From Demequina sp. NBRC 110056 (GTDB taxonomy: Bacteria; Actinomycetota; Actinomycetes; Actinomycetales; Demequinaceae): a stretch of 64,000 nt of DNA. Positions 34,658 through 44,479 of the stretch are shown one piece after another. The notes beneath the pieces are model-generated. The model was not told the DNA's origin. It was given only the letters and a program-made list of their open reading frames with translations, and did no database searches. The DNA lies in NCBI RefSeq assembly GCF_002090155.1, contig NZ_BBRM01000004.1, positions 310,001-374,000 of the forward strand, in the 5' to 3' direction. How positions within the stretch are numbered: position 1 is the first letter of the stretch; the number at the start of each line of letters is the position of its first letter. A program made the position numbers and the translations under genes.

Positions 34658-37081
34658 TCAGACGGTCGCGGTGACCTCGACCACCGAGCCGGGCGCCGCG
34701 TAGGGCACGAGCGACCCGTCGATAGCCTCGCCATCGACCGTGAGCGAGGCGCCCTTGCCGCCGGAGTTGGCGACGCGGATCACGTACTCCGCGCCGCGGA
34801 TCTGGCGGCGCACGGTGTACTCGGCGATCTCGGCGCCGATGCACGGGTCGACCACCAGGCCGTCATAGTCCGCGCGCACACCGAGCAGGTGCTGCGAGAC
34901 GGTCACGAAGTTCCAGGACGCGGTGCCCGTCAGCCACGAGTTCTTGGCCTCGCCGTGGCGCTCCGCGTCCTTGCCCGCGATCATCTGCGCGTACACGTAG
35001 GGCTCGAGGCGGTGCACCTCCGAGATCTCCTCGCGATACGCGGGAGCGATCTGCTTGTAGTACTCCCAGGCGTTCTCGGCGCGGCCGACGATGGTCTCGG
35101 CGATGATGACCCACGGGTTGTTGTGGCAGAAGATGCCCGCGTTCTCCTTGTACCCCGGCGGGTAGCTCGTGACCTCGCCCAGCTCGACGTGGTACTCGGT
35201 GTAGGCCGGGTTGAGCAGCACGATGCCGTGGGGGGTGTTGAGGCGCTCGCGCACCGAGTCGAGGGCCTGGACGGCCTTGCCGTCCTCGAGGCCGATGCCG
35301 CCCATGATGCAGTAGCCCTGGGGCTCGATCCAGATCTGGCCGTCCTGGGTCTCGTGGGTGCCGACCTTGTTGCCGTAGTAGTCGTAGGCGCGCAGGAACC
35401 ACTCGCCGTCCCAGCCGTGCTCGGTGACGGCCTGGCGCATCTGCGCGACGGCCGCCTCGGCGCGGTCGGCCTCGGTGTCGTCCCCGCGGCGGCGGGCCAG
35501 CGCGGCGTACTCCGGTCCGATCGCGCAGAACATGCCCGCGATGAAGATCGACTCCGCGACGCCGCCGGTCTTGTTGCCGGTGGTCTGGAAGGACTCGCCC
35601 GGCTCGGTCGAGAAGCAGTTGAGGTTGAGACAGTCGTTCCAGTCCGCGCGGCCGATGAGCGGCAGGCCGTGCGGGCCGGCCTTGTCGAGCGGGTGGTCGA
35701 ACGAGCGGCGCAGGTGCTCCATGAGGCTCGCCGCCTTGGACTCGTCGTTGTCGAAAGGCACCATCTCGTCGAGGATCGCGAAGTCGCCGGTCTCCTTGAC
35801 GTAGGCCGCGACGCCGAGGATCAGCCACAGCGGGTCGTCGTTGAAGCCCGAGCCCAGCGTGTGATTGCCGCGCTTCGTGAGCGGCTGGTACTGGTGGTAG
35901 GCGCTGCCGTCCTCGAACTGCGTCGACGCGATGTCGATGATGCGCTCGCGCGCACGCTCGGGCACGAGGTGCACGAAGCCCAGCAGGTCCTGCGACGAGT
36001 CGCGGAACCCCATGCCGCGTCCCATGCCGGTCTCGAAGTAGGAGGCCGAGCGCGACATGTTGTACGTGACCATGCACTGATACTGGTTCCAGATGTTGAC
36101 CATCCGGTCGAGCCGCTGGTCGCCGGACTCGACGGTGTACGAGCCGAGCAGGTTGTCCCAGTACTCGTTGAGGCGAGCGAACTCGGCGTCGGTCTTGGCG
36201 TTGTCGTCGAAGCGGGCGAGCAGCTCGCGCGCGCCAGACTTGTTGATGACGCCGGGGGCCTCCCACTTGTCGTCGCGGTCGTTCTCGAGGTAGCCGAGCA
36301 CGAACGTGAACTGCTTCGCCTCGCCGGGAGCGAGCTCGACCTTGAGGTGGTGCGAGCCGACCGGGTACCAGCCGGAGGCGATCGAGTTGGTGGACTCGCC
36401 GGCGTGCGGCACGGCCGCCTCGTCGAAGCGGTTGCCGAAGCCCAGGTAGGCGTCGCGGTCCGTGTCGAAGCCCGCGATGGGCGCGTTCACCCCGTAGACC
36501 GCGTAGTGGTCGCGGCGCTCGCGGTACTCGGTCTTGTGGAAGATCGCTCCGTCCTCGACCTCGACCTCGCCGATGGACAGGTTGCGCTGGTAGTTGGTCT
36601 GGTCGTCCTCGGCGTTCCACAGGCAGAACTCGATGAAGCTGAACAGGTCCACCTGCTTGGGCGCGTCGGTGCGGTTGGTCAGCGTGACCTGGTGGATCTC
36701 CGCGTTGACGTCGACGGGCACGAACAGCAGCACCGACGCCTCGAGGCCGCCGCGCTCGCCGGTGATCCGGGTGTAGCCCATGCCATGGCGGGTCTCGAAG
36801 CGATCGAGGTCCGTCTTGTAGGGGCGGTACGACGGGCTCCACACGTCGCCGCCGTCGTTGATCGAGAAGTAGCGACCGCCGTCGTCGACGGGGATGTTGT
36901 TGTAGCGGTAGCGCGTCAGGCGGCGCATCTTCGCGTCGCGGTAGAAGCAGTAGCCGCCGGCCGTGTGGGACACGAGCCCGAAGAACTCCTGGGACCCCAG
37001 GTAGTTGATCCAGGGGTAGGGCGTGTGAGGCGTCGTGATGACGTACTCACGGGCTTCGTCGTCGAAGTGACCGAACTGCAT
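34658..37081 (-). CDS. Cellobiose phosphorylase (GH94)
   Basis: An 807-residue cytosolic enzyme that splits cellobiose with phosphate into glucose 1-phosphate and glucose. The sequence opens [14 protein letters not shown] and contains [10 protein letters not shown], very close to the Cellulomonas/Cellvibrio gilvus enzyme. The N-terminal beta-sandwich is followed by the (alpha/alpha)6 barrel with the likely general acid D483 in ADWNDCLN, and a GFNDDPLWL loop near 413-420. The start follows GGAAGG. The upstream region has a LacI-type palindrome over the presumed promoter, suggesting sugar control. Confidence 0.92.
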   Translation of the reverse strand: MQFGHFDDEAREYVITTPHTPYPWINYLGSQEFFGLVSHTAGGYCFYRDAKMRRLTRYRYNNIPVDDGGRYFSINDGGDVWSPSYRPYKTDLDRFETRHGMGYTRITGERGGLEASVLLFVPVDVNAEIHQVTLTNRTDAPKQVDLFSFIEFCLWNAEDDQTNYQRNLSIGEVEVEDGAIFHKTEYRERRDHYAVYGVNAPIAGFDTDRDAYLGFGNRFDEAAVPHAGESTNSIASGWYPVGSHHLKVELAPGEAKQFTFVLGYLENDRDDKWEAPGVINKSGARELLARFDDNAKTDAEFARLNEYWDNLLGSYTVESGDQRLDRMVNIWNQYQCMVTYNMSRSASYFETGMGRGMGFRDSSQDLLGFVHLVPERARERIIDIASTQFEDGSAYHQYQPLTKRGNHTLGSGFNDDPLWLILGVAAYVKETGDFAILDEMVPFDNDESKAASLMEHLRRSFDHPLDKAGPHGLPLIGRADWNDCLNLNCFSTEPGESFQTTGNKTGGVAESIFIAGMFCAIGPEYAALARRRGDDTEADRAEAAVAQMRQAVTEHGWDGEWFLRAYDYYGNKVGTHETQDGQIWIEPQGYCIMGGIGLEDGKAVQALDSVRERLNTPHGIVLLNPAYTEYHVELGEVTSYPPGYKENAGIFCHNNPWVIIAETIVGRAENAWEYYKQIAPAYREEISEVHRLEPYVYAQMIAGKDAERHGEAKNSWLTGTASWNFVTVSQHLLGVRADYDGLVVDPCIGAEIAEYTVRRQIRGAEYVIRVANSGGKGASLTVDGEAIDGSLVPYAAPGSVVEVTATV

Positions 37082-37121
37082 GGGGTGCTGCCTTCCAGGG
37101 AATTGGGCTGAGCCGCGACTC

Positions 37122-37161
37122 ACTCTAGCCGAGATCGAAACGTTCTGACGTAACGATTCGA
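37122..37161 (-). promoter_or_regulatory. Promoter/operator region of cellobiose phosphorylase
   Basis: On the reverse strand TAGAGT (37122-37127) could be a -10. Just upstream, TCGAAACGTTCTGA (37135-37148, forward strand) matches the perfect palindrome TCGAAACGTTTCGA at 12 of 14 bases, a form typical of LacI-family operators. TCGAAACGTT also pairs, with one mismatch, with AACGATTCGA at 37152-37161. Confidence 0.5.
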
Positions 37162-37218
37162 CTACGGCTTTCGCTCCTGATGTCCCGCTCTCCCATGCAA
37201 CCACGTTCGGCGAGCCGG

Positions 37219-37224
37219 TAGCGT
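37219..37224 (+). promoter_or_regulatory. -10 hexamer of a leaderless dcd promoter
   Basis: TAGCGT ends 6 bases before the ATG at 37231; no Shine-Dalgarno sequence. Confidence 0.5.
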
Positions 37225-37230
37225 GGCGTC

Positions 37231-37806
37231 ATGCTGCTCTCCGACAGGGACATCCGCGCAGAGATCGAGTCCGGCCGCGTCACGCTCGACCCGTACGAGC
37301 CGGAGATGATCCAGCCGTCCTCCATCGACGTGCGACTCGACAAGTACTTCCGCGTCTTCGACAACCACAAGTACGCGGCGATCGACCCGAGCGCCGAGCA
37401 GCCCGAGCTCACCCGCCTCGTCGAGGTCAAGGGCGACGGGCCCTTCGTGCTGCACCCGGGCGAGTTCGTCCTGGGATCGACCTACGAGTCGGTCGAGCTG
37501 CCCGACGACATCGCGGCGCGACTCGAGGGCAAGTCGTCGCTCGGCCGCCTCGGCCTGCTCACCCACTCGACCGCCGGCTTCATCGACCCCGGCTTCGAGG
37601 GCAACGTCACCCTTGAGCTGTCGAACATGGCGACGCTGCCCATCAACCTGTGGCCCGGCATGAAGATCGGCCAGCTGTGCTTCTTCCGGCTGTCGTCCGC
37701 GGCCGAGCACCCCTACGGCTCGTCCGCGTACGGCTCCCACTACCGCGGCCAGCGCGGTCCGACCGCGAGCCGGAGCTTCCAGAACTTCCACCGCACGGAC
37801 GTGTAG
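37231..37806 (+). CDS. dcd: dCTP deaminase, probably dUMP-forming
   Basis: A 191-residue enzyme of the dCTP deaminase/dUTPase family acting in dTTP precursor supply. The active-site block is [19 protein letters not shown], followed by [15 protein letters not shown] with the catalytic Glu. This form of the block resembles the bifunctional (dCTP to dUMP) enzymes of mycobacteria and Methanocaldococcus, which remove both the amino group and pyrophosphate. The bifunctional call is inference. It is divergent from cellobiose phosphorylase. Confidence 0.92.
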   Translation: MLLSDRDIRAEIESGRVTLDPYEPEMIQPSSIDVRLDKYFRVFDNHKYAAIDPSAEQPELTRLVEVKGDGPFVLHPGEFVLGSTYESVELPDDIAARLEGKSSLGRLGLLTHSTAGFIDPGFEGNVTLELSNMATLPINLWPGMKIGQLCFFRLSSAAEHPYGSSAYGSHYRGQRGPTASRSFQNFHRTDV

Positions 37807-37852
37807 TCACCGGGCGGCCTCACGGCGCGCGGTGAGACACGCCGCACGCCTC

Positions 37853-37881
37853 TTGACCCGGGGGTCTGCTGCCCCGATGAT
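37853..37881 (+). promoter_or_regulatory. Candidate sigma-70 promoter for the LRR surface protein
   Basis: TTGACC and GATGAT are separated by exactly 17 bases, followed by a leader of about 60 bases before the GTG at 37948. Confidence 0.45.
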
Positions 37882-37947
37882 GTGGTCACGCGAAGCACGA
37901 TGCCGCACCGAGCCAGGCGACGCGACTGAGGTCGTTCGGGGGTTCTC

Positions 37948-40428
37948 GTGGTGCTGTCGTCCCTGCTCGCTCGCGCGCTCGCGAGCGCATCCGCCGCGCT
38001 CATCGCGGCCACCGCAGCGTCGACGCCCGCCACGGCGGACACCCCCGCGATCGCCTTCGGATCCGGCAACGCCTTGGAGAGCTGCGTGCGCTGGGCGATC
38101 GGCATCCCCGCCCCGACGCCCGTGCCCGTCACCGCTCTGGACGGTCTCACGCGCCTCGTCTGCGAGGACCTGCCCTCCTCCGCACGCGTCGACCTCACGC
38201 CGATCGCGGCGGCTCCAGCCCTCACCACCCTGCAGCTGTCGAGGTACGAGGGAAGCCCCGGCACCCTGACGATCCCCGCGAGCGGCCTCGATGCCGTGAC
38301 TGACCTCAGCGTCGACGGTCTCTCCGTGTCGGGAGGCGCGACCGCGGCCTTGCCATCGCTGGAAGCGCTCGGGCTCTTCCGCGTCTCGGCGCCGGACCTT
38401 TCCTCGATCACCGCCTCGACGGGGCTGCGATCGGTGAATTTGGGCACCCTCTCGCTCGCGACCTGGTCGGGACTCACGAGGCAGACGTCGCTCGAATACG
38501 CGGCGATCGGCGACATCGCGCCCTTCGACCTCCGGGTCCTTCCCCAGACCACTGCTCTCGAGCAGCTGCACCTCTACCGCACGCCAGCGACGGGCTTCGC
38601 CGCTCTCGCGACGCTCGAGGGCCTCACCAGCCTCTCCATGACTGACTCCGGGCTCACCAGCATCGCCGGCCCCGTGCAGGCGGCAACCGTGCGCCACCTC
38701 GACCTGAGCTCGAACGCGATCACCGACATCACCGGGATCGCCGCGCTCGAGTCGCTCGAGCACCTCGAGCTCTCCGGCAACCGCATCGCCGATCCGTCCC
38801 CGCTGCACGCGCTGCCGTCCTCCGTGTTCGTGCGGCTCGTCGGCAACCGCATCGTCGACCAGTCGCTCCTGGTGGGCGACGGGCCGCAGCTCTCCGCGCA
38901 CTCGCAGCGGCTCCCGGAGCAGACGATGGGGCGCTGCCGCGCCTTGACCCTGCCTGCCGTGCACCTGCTCGACGGCGCCGAGCCCGAGTACTCCGTGTCC
39001 CTCGCCGGGTGGGAGGGCGACGGCGCACCGCCATGGCCGGTGGGCGAGGTCGTGGGCGGCACCCTGACCGTGCTGGATGCACCGCAGCTGCGCTCGGTGG
39101 CGGTGTCGTGGAACGCCCCGGGGCCGTCGTACCCGCCGCTGTCCGGCTCAGTCCTCGTCGGCGTGACGGACTGCGTCGCGGACGCCGCCACCGTGACGGT
39201 CGCGGGGTCCGGGGTGGCGGGGTCGACGCTCACGGCCTCACCCAGCGGGTTCCCCGCGTTGACCGAGCTCACCTACCAGTGGCGCCGGGACGGCGGCCCG
39301 ATCGCCGGTGCGACCCGATCGACCTACACCCCCACCGCGACGGATGCGGGCCGCGCCATCAGCGTGACCGCATCGACCGCGAGCGCATGGGTCGAGGCCG
39401 CCTCACGGACGAGCAAGCCCGTCACCATCTCGCTGCCGGGCCTCACGCAATCCAAGGCCGGGACCGTGACGGGCACCCGGATGGTGGGGCAGACCCTCAC
39501 CGCCGCCGCTCCCACCTACGCACCCGCTTCCGCGGGGCGCGCCTACCAGTGGCTCCGCGACGGCGTCGCGATCTCCGGCGCTACCGCGTCGACCTATCGC
39601 CTCGCGACCGCCGATGCGGGCCGCACCGTCGCCGTCCGCATCACGAGCACACGGACGGGCCATCGGTCCGCTGTCGTCACCGTCGGCGCCGCCAAGGTCG
39701 CGCCGATGTTCACCTCGCGCCCGGCACCGAAGATCTCCGGCACCCCCACGGTGGGATACACGCTGACGGCCAACGCCGGCACGTTCTCGCCCGCAGCGTC
39801 GACCGTGACCTACCGGTGGTACCGCGACGGCAAGGCCATCTCCGGCGGGACCGCGCGCACCTACCGCGCGACCACCACCGACATCGGGCACCGGATCACC
39901 GTGGCGACGACCGCCTCCCGCAGCGGCTACTCGACCTCCACCCAGTCGTCCACCGCCGTCACGATCGGCCGCAAGCTGACCGCGGTCACGCCCTCGATCA
40001 GCGGCACGGCGAAGGCCGGCAGCACGCTGACCGTCAAGCGCGGAACCTGGGGTCCGGGCACGGTCTCGACCAAGGTCCAGTGGTACGTCAGCGGCAAGGC
40101 GGTGTCCGGCGCGACGGGTTCCTCGTTCAAGGTCCGCCCCACGGACGCGTACAAGTCCATCACGGTCAAGGTCACCGGCTCACGATCGGGCTACACCACC
40201 ACCTCGCGCAACTCCTCTGCGAAGAAGGTCGCGGGCATCGACTACTCGTCGTGCGCCACGCTGCGCAAGCACTATCCGTACGGCATCGCGAAGTCCTCGA
40301 CCACCGTGAATCGCGTGAACGGCAAGGTGGCGGGGCCCCTGCCGAAGGGGACGTTCATCTCCGCGTCGTTGTACGCGTTGAACGACGAGTCCGACGCCGA
40401 CAAGGACGGGTGGGCCTGCGAGTCCTGA
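37948..40428 (+). CDS. Secreted LRR / Ig-like repeat / excalibur-domain protein
   Basis: An 826-residue secreted protein. A signal peptide (about 1-31) is followed by degenerate leucine-rich repeats of internalin type (about 60-300; ATVRHLDLSSNAITDITGIA, LEHLELSGNRIAD). Four Ig-like repeats follow (about 410-770), each with YQWxRDGxxIxGAT...TYxxTxxDxG. The end is an excalibur-type calcium-binding domain with the DxDxDGxxCE pattern (DESDADKDGWACES). It has no membrane anchor, so it is free or held non-covalently to the wall. It is likely to bind a protein or glycan; no enzymatic domain is visible. The GTG start has weak ribosome-binding support. Confidence 0.8.
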   Translation: MVLSSLLARALASASAALIAATAASTPATADTPAIAFGSGNALESCVRWAIGIPAPTPVPVTALDGLTRLVCEDLPSSARVDLTPIAAAPALTTLQLSRYEGSPGTLTIPASGLDAVTDLSVDGLSVSGGATAALPSLEALGLFRVSAPDLSSITASTGLRSVNLGTLSLATWSGLTRQTSLEYAAIGDIAPFDLRVLPQTTALEQLHLYRTPATGFAALATLEGLTSLSMTDSGLTSIAGPVQAATVRHLDLSSNAITDITGIAALESLEHLELSGNRIADPSPLHALPSSVFVRLVGNRIVDQSLLVGDGPQLSAHSQRLPEQTMGRCRALTLPAVHLLDGAEPEYSVSLAGWEGDGAPPWPVGEVVGGTLTVLDAPQLRSVAVSWNAPGPSYPPLSGSVLVGVTDCVADAATVTVAGSGVAGSTLTASPSGFPALTELTYQWRRDGGPIAGATRSTYTPTATDAGRAISVTASTASAWVEAASRTSKPVTISLPGLTQSKAGTVTGTRMVGQTLTAAAPTYAPASAGRAYQWLRDGVAISGATASTYRLATADAGRTVAVRITSTRTGHRSAVVTVGAAKVAPMFTSRPAPKISGTPTVGYTLTANAGTFSPAASTVTYRWYRDGKAISGGTARTYRATTTDIGHRITVATTASRSGYSTSTQSSTAVTIGRKLTAVTPSISGTAKAGSTLTVKRGTWGPGTVSTKVQWYVSGKAVSGATGSSFKVRPTDAYKSITVKVTGSRSGYTTTSRNSSAKKVAGIDYSSCATLRKHYPYGIAKSSTTVNRVNGKVAGPLPKGTFISASLYALNDESDADKDGWACES

Positions 40429-40541
40429 CGCCGCTGCACGTCCCCCGGCTGCTGGTGCCCCTGTCGGTCTCCTCACATCCGCCCCCTTTCCAGCGCCGAT
40501 GCGGCTAGGTTCGGGTTCGTCAGCGACGAGGGGGCATGACC

Positions 40542-41441
40542 ATGACGGACGAGCGCGACCACAGCGCAGGCGGCGCGTACCCGAGCGGAGCGACCCAGTG
40601 GTCGCCCGGCGCCGAGAGCGGCCCCGGTTCCGAGCCCGTCGCGCAGGCCGCAGCCCCGACCGCCACCCTGTCCCCTGCCGCGTGGCATCCGGACCCGGAG
40701 CACCCCGGCTACCTGCGCTGGTGGGACGGCCAGGCGTGGACGGAGCACCGGACGCCCTCACAGGCGCAGCCGGCGCCGGCGGACAAGCGACGCTTCCGGC
40801 CGGCCATCGTGATCGGCGTGATCGCCGTGGTGCTGGTCGCGCTGTTCGTGCTCGCTGGCGTGCTGCGCGTGCTCGCGGCCGCCACGGAGCCGAGCCCGCT
40901 CGGCGAGGTCGCCTTCGAGATCGCGGAGCCCGTGCCCGACTCGTGGGCGACGGCCTCGACGCTCAACGGCGCGGGCAGCGTCGCCTACGACCCGGCGTGG
41001 GAGGACGCGACCGACGTCCTCAAGCTGACGATGGTCACCGAGGAGGCGAACGCAGAGTCCGGACTCACGATGATCAACGACGGCGCCTGGATCACCGGCG
41101 GCGACTACCTGAACGGCGCGGAGACGATCATCGTCACGAGCCTCGACGTCGAGGGCGACCCCGCCGGCGTGCGCGACTTCGCCGAGGGCACGCTCGAGAC
41201 GCGCGCGCTGCAGTTCGACTCGCTCGTGCGGACGGAGGAGGGCGTGTTCGCCACGCCGTCCGGCCAGGAGGGCTACCTCATCCGCTTCGTCGCGACCCTC
41301 GCAGGCCTCGAGCTCGACGGCGCCGTGGGCGTCGTGTCGAGCCCCGCCGGGTTCACGGCCGTCCAGTACACGGGCGGCGAGCACATCGAGCCCGGGCAGG
41401 CGGACTTCGACGCCATGATCGCGTCCCTCGTCCTGCGGTAG
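40542..41441 (+). CDS. DUF2510-domain membrane protein
   Basis: A 299-residue protein with an N-terminal disordered region, a DUF2510 motif (AAWHPDPEHPGYLRWWDGQA, a short Trp-rich unit common in actinobacterial membrane proteins), a single membrane helix (about 90-115, IVIGVIAVVLVALFVLAGVL) and an extracytoplasmic domain of about 180 residues without a known family. The orientation would be N-in. An ATG at 40536 is also in frame, but the GAGGGG site is better spaced for 40542. Function unknown. Confidence 0.75.
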   Translation: MTDERDHSAGGAYPSGATQWSPGAESGPGSEPVAQAAAPTATLSPAAWHPDPEHPGYLRWWDGQAWTEHRTPSQAQPAPADKRRFRPAIVIGVIAVVLVALFVLAGVLRVLAAATEPSPLGEVAFEIAEPVPDSWATASTLNGAGSVAYDPAWEDATDVLKLTMVTEEANAESGLTMINDGAWITGGDYLNGAETIIVTSLDVEGDPAGVRDFAEGTLETRALQFDSLVRTEEGVFATPSGQEGYLIRFVATLAGLELDGAVGVVSSPAGFTAVQYTGGEHIEPGQADFDAMIASLVLR

Positions 41442-41546
41442 GCGCACGGCGCGGCGAGCCGAGCACGCGCATCGGCGCTGTGGAAGCCCCCGGCGCCCCA
41501 GCTCCGGCGTCGCCGAGGGCATGAAGGCCGTCCCGCGCATCGGCGC

Positions 41547-41552
41547 TATGCT
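41547..41552 (+). promoter_or_regulatory. -10 hexamer of the thi operon
   Basis: TATGCT lies 7 bases before the predicted transcription start near 41559, immediately upstream of the TPP riboswitch. No -35 is clear. Confidence 0.4.
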
Positions 41553-41562
41553 GGCCGGACAC

Positions 41563-41662
41563 GACAGGGGAGCGCTTCCCGCGAGGGAGTCAGAGCGCTG
41601 AGAGTGCGGACCAGCCGCAGACCCTCGAACCTGATCCGGGTGATACCGGCGTAGGGAGTCGA
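41563..41662 (+). promoter_or_regulatory. TPP (THI-box) riboswitch
   Basis: The conserved parts of the thiamin pyrophosphate aptamer are present in order: GGGGAGC (P1 side), CGCTGAGAG (41596-41604), ACCCTCGAACCTGATCC (41621-41637), GGGTGATACCGGCGTAGGGA (41638-41657). It controls the thiBPQ genes that follow. Downstream, CCTCC (41672-41676) can pair with GGAGG (41685-41689), the thiB ribosome-binding site, so control is probably at translation initiation. Confidence 0.95.
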
Positions 41663-41671
41663 GTCTCGTCC

Positions 41672-41689
41672 CCTCCTAGCAATGGGAGG
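41672..41689 (+). promoter_or_regulatory. SD-sequestering hairpin (riboswitch expression platform)
   Basis: CCTCC pairs with the GGAGG of the thiB ribosome-binding site around an 8-base loop, 6 bases before the ATG at 41696. Confidence 0.6.
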
Positions 41690-41695
41690 CAACAC

Positions 41696-42808
41696 ATGCG
41701 CATCGCGCGTGCCACCACCGCGGGGGCCATCGCCCTCGCCACCCTGACCCTGGCCGCCTGCTCCTCGGGCTCCGAGCCCGAGGCCGAGCCCACGGATGGA
41801 GCCACCGGCGCCACCGCATCGGCCACCCCGACCGCGCCGGAGGAGGTCGACCTCAGCGGCCAGTCCGTCACGGTCGTCACCCATGACTCGTTCGGTGTGC
41901 CCGACGAGGTCCTCGCCGCGTTCGAGGAGGAGACCGGCCTGACGGTCGAGTTCGCCGCGCCCGGCGACGCCGGCGCCCTGGTCAACCAGCTGATCCTCAC
42001 CCAGGACGCTCCGATCGGGGACGTCGTCTACGGGATCGACAACACCTTCGCCTCGCGCGCGATCGACGAGGGCGTCTTCGCGGACTACGTGTCCCAGGCG
42101 CCCGCCGCGGCCGACGCCGCGGAGTACGCCATCGCGGGCTCGGACGCTCTCACCGCGATCGACTACTCGGACGTGTGCCTCAACTACGACCTCGCGTGGT
42201 TCGAGGACAACGGCGTGCCCGTGCCGCAGGCGATCGGCGACCTCACGGACCCGCAGTACAGCGGCCTGCTGTCCGTGACGAACCCCGCGACGTCGTCGCC
42301 CGGACTGGCATTCCTGCTCGCCACGGTCGCGGACCAGGGCGACGACTGGACCACCTACTGGGAGACGCTGCGCGAGAACGACCTCCGCGTCACCCCCAGC
42401 TGGTCGGACACCTACTTCGTGGACTTCTCGGTGCCCAACTACGGCGGCGACTACCCGCTCGTCCTGTCCTACGCCTCGTCCCCGCCATCCGAGGTGATCG
42501 ACGGTAAGCCGACGTCGGCGGCGCTGCTCGACACCTGCTTCCGCCAGGTCGAGTACGCGGGCATCCTCGAGGGCGCCGAGAACCCGGCGGCGGCCCAGGC
42601 GGTCATCGACTGGATGCTGTCGGACGACTTCCAGGCGTCCCTCCCGGGGACCATGTACGTCTACCCGGTGTCGTCCTCGGTCGACGTGCCCGCCGAGTGG
42701 GCCGAGTTCGCGCCCCTGTCCGACGCGCCGCTGACGATGGACCCCGCGGAGATCACCGCGAACCGCGACGCGTACATCGCCGAGTGGACGTCGATCGTCC
42801 TCGACTAG
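41696..42808 (+). CDS. thiB: Thiamine ABC transporter substrate-binding lipoprotein
   Basis: A 370-residue lipoprotein (LAAC, Cys22) of the ThiB/TbpA family. After an acidic linker comes the mature domain (about 55-370): VTVVTHDSFGVPDEVLAAFEEE, then GDVVYGIDNTFASRA, SDVCLNYDLAWFEDN and YVYPVSSSVDVP, all characteristic of thiamine/TPP-binding proteins. It delivers thiamine or its phosphates to the ThiP/ThiQ permease. The gene is directly under the TPP riboswitch. Confidence 0.93.
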   Translation: MRIARATTAGAIALATLTLAACSSGSEPEAEPTDGATGATASATPTAPEEVDLSGQSVTVVTHDSFGVPDEVLAAFEEETGLTVEFAAPGDAGALVNQLILTQDAPIGDVVYGIDNTFASRAIDEGVFADYVSQAPAAADAAEYAIAGSDALTAIDYSDVCLNYDLAWFEDNGVPVPQAIGDLTDPQYSGLLSVTNPATSSPGLAFLLATVADQGDDWTTYWETLRENDLRVTPSWSDTYFVDFSVPNYGGDYPLVLSYASSPPSEVIDGKPTSAALLDTCFRQVEYAGILEGAENPAAAQAVIDWMLSDDFQASLPGTMYVYPVSSSVDVPAEWAEFAPLSDAPLTMDPAEITANRDAYIAEWTSIVLD

Positions 42809-42841
42809 CGGGGCACCCATGATCCCAGGCCGAGGACCGCG

Positions 42842-44479
42842 ATGAGGAGCGCCGCCCACCATTCCCTCAGCTGGTGGCTGCTGGCGCTGATCCCTCTCGC
42901 GTTCCTCGGCCTGTTCTTCCTGTGGCCGCTCTGCTCCGTGCTGGTGCACGGCCTCTTCGACGGCGGCTTCGACCTCGCCGGCACCTGGGCGATCGTCACC
43001 TCGCCGCGCACGGCCGATGCGCTCGTCACCACCCTCCTGCTCGCCACCGCGGGGACGGCCGGCTCGGTCCTCTTGGGGGTGCCCGGGGCGTACGTGCTCT
43101 ACCGCCTGCGCTGGCGAGGTCAGCGCGCCGTGCGCGCGGTGGTCGCCGTCCCGTTCGTGCTGCCGACCGTCGTCGTGGCCGCCGCCTTCTCCGCGCTGCT
43201 GGGCCGGTCCGGCCCGCTGGGCTTCCTCGGGCTCGATCAGTCGGTGCTCGCGATCGTGCTCGCGCTGGTGTTCTACAACGCGTCGGTCGTGGTGCGCGTC
43301 GTCGGCGGAGCGTGGGCAGGGCTCGACCCGTCGACCGCCTCTGCCGCCGCCACGCTGGGCGCCTCACGGCGGCGCGTGCTCGCCCACGTGACGCTCCCCG
43401 CGCTCGTGCCAGCGATCGCGTCGGCCGCATCGGTCGTGTTCCTGTTCTGCGCGACGGCCTTCGGCGTCGTGCTCGTGCTCGGCGGCACCCGGGTGCGCAC
43501 CCTCGAGACCGAGATCTATCTGCAGGTGAACCAGTTCCTCGACCTGCGTGCCGCTGCCGTGCTGTCGATCCTGCAGATCCTCTTCGTGGGGCTCGCGCTG
43601 TGGCTGTCAGCCGCCGCCCGGCGACGCCGGGAGCGGGTCCTGGGCGGGCGTGCCCTCGACGGCACCCGGGCCTTCCTCAGCGCCGATGCGTGGGTCGCCG
43701 TGCCCACGATCCTCACCTTGGGCGTGCTGCTGGCCGCGCCGATGTACGCGCTCGTGGAGCGGTCGCTGCGCACGATCGATGGGCACGGCCTCGACCATTA
43801 CGTCGCCCTGTTCGGCCAGCCCGGGCGGACGGTGCTGCCCGTCTCGGTCGCCCAGGCGGTGATGAACTCGCTCGTGACCGCCGCGATCGCGGCCGCCCTC
43901 GCGTGCGTGGTCGGGCAGATCGTCGCGGCCCTGCTGACCCGCCGCTCCCGGCGCTCCGGGGCCCTCGACGCCGTGGTGATGCTGCCGCTCGGGGTCTCCG
44001 CCGTCGTGGTCGGGCTCGGCATGCTGCTGACTCTCAACCGGCCGGTGCTGGGCATCGACCTGCGCGGCTCGTGGTGGCTCGTGCCGATCGCCCAGGCCGT
44101 CGTCGCGTTGCCGCTGGTGGTGCGCACCCTGGTGCCCCCGGCGCGGGCGATCGATCCTCGACTGCGCCTGGCCGCCGCGACCCTGGGCGCCTCGCCGTGG
44201 AGGGTCTGGTCGAGCGTCGACTGGCCCCTGCTGCGCCGCGCCTTCGGCCTCGCCGTCGGCTTCGCCTTCGCGATCGCCCTGGGCGAGTTCGGCGCGACCA
44301 GCTTCCTCGCGAGGCCCGACCGGCCCACCTTGCCGACCGCGATCTATCGGCTGCTGGGGCGGCCGGGGATCGAGAGCATCGGCATGGCGTTCGCGGCCGC
44401 GGTGGTGCTGGCCGTGATGACGGCCGCGATCATGATGGTGTCCGAGCGCATGCGCACGCAGGTGGGAGCTGATCTATGA
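42842..44479 (+). CDS. thiP: Thiamine ABC transporter permease ThiP
   Basis: A 545-residue membrane protein made of two fused permease halves, the usual ThiP form. About twelve helices are visible. Each half has an EAA-like coupling loop (TASAAATLGASRRRVLAHVTLP, shared half 1; LAAATLGASPWRVWSSVDWP in half 2). It forms the thiamine channel with ThiQ on the inside. Its stop overlaps the thiQ start by four bases. Confidence 0.92.
   Translation: MRSAAHHSLSWWLLALIPLAFLGLFFLWPLCSVLVHGLFDGGFDLAGTWAIVTSPRTADALVTTLLLATAGTAGSVLLGVPGAYVLYRLRWRGQRAVRAVVAVPFVLPTVVVAAAFSALLGRSGPLGFLGLDQSVLAIVLALVFYNASVVVRVVGGAWAGLDPSTASAAATLGASRRRVLAHVTLPALVPAIASAASVVFLFCATAFGVVLVLGGTRVRTLETEIYLQVNQFLDLRAAAVLSILQILFVGLALWLSAAARRRRERVLGGRALDGTRAFLSADAWVAVPTILTLGVLLAAPMYALVERSLRTIDGHGLDHYVALFGQPGRTVLPVSVAQAVMNSLVTAAIAAALACVVGQIVAALLTRRSRRSGALDAVVMLPLGVSAVVVGLGMLLTLNRPVLGIDLRGSWWLVPIAQAVVALPLVVRTLVPPARAIDPRLRLAAATLGASPWRVWSSVDWPLLRRAFGLAVGFAFAIALGEFGATSFLARPDRPTLPTAIYRLLGRPGIESIGMAFAAAVVLAVMTAAIMMVSERMRTQVGADL

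Noticed and set aside
34400-37111. A 903-codon forward-strand open frame opposite cellobiose phosphorylase
   Set aside because: It is an antisense shadow of a well-conserved GH94 gene, with the low-complexity Val/Arg/Asp composition produced by GC-rich third positions. It has no recognisable domain.
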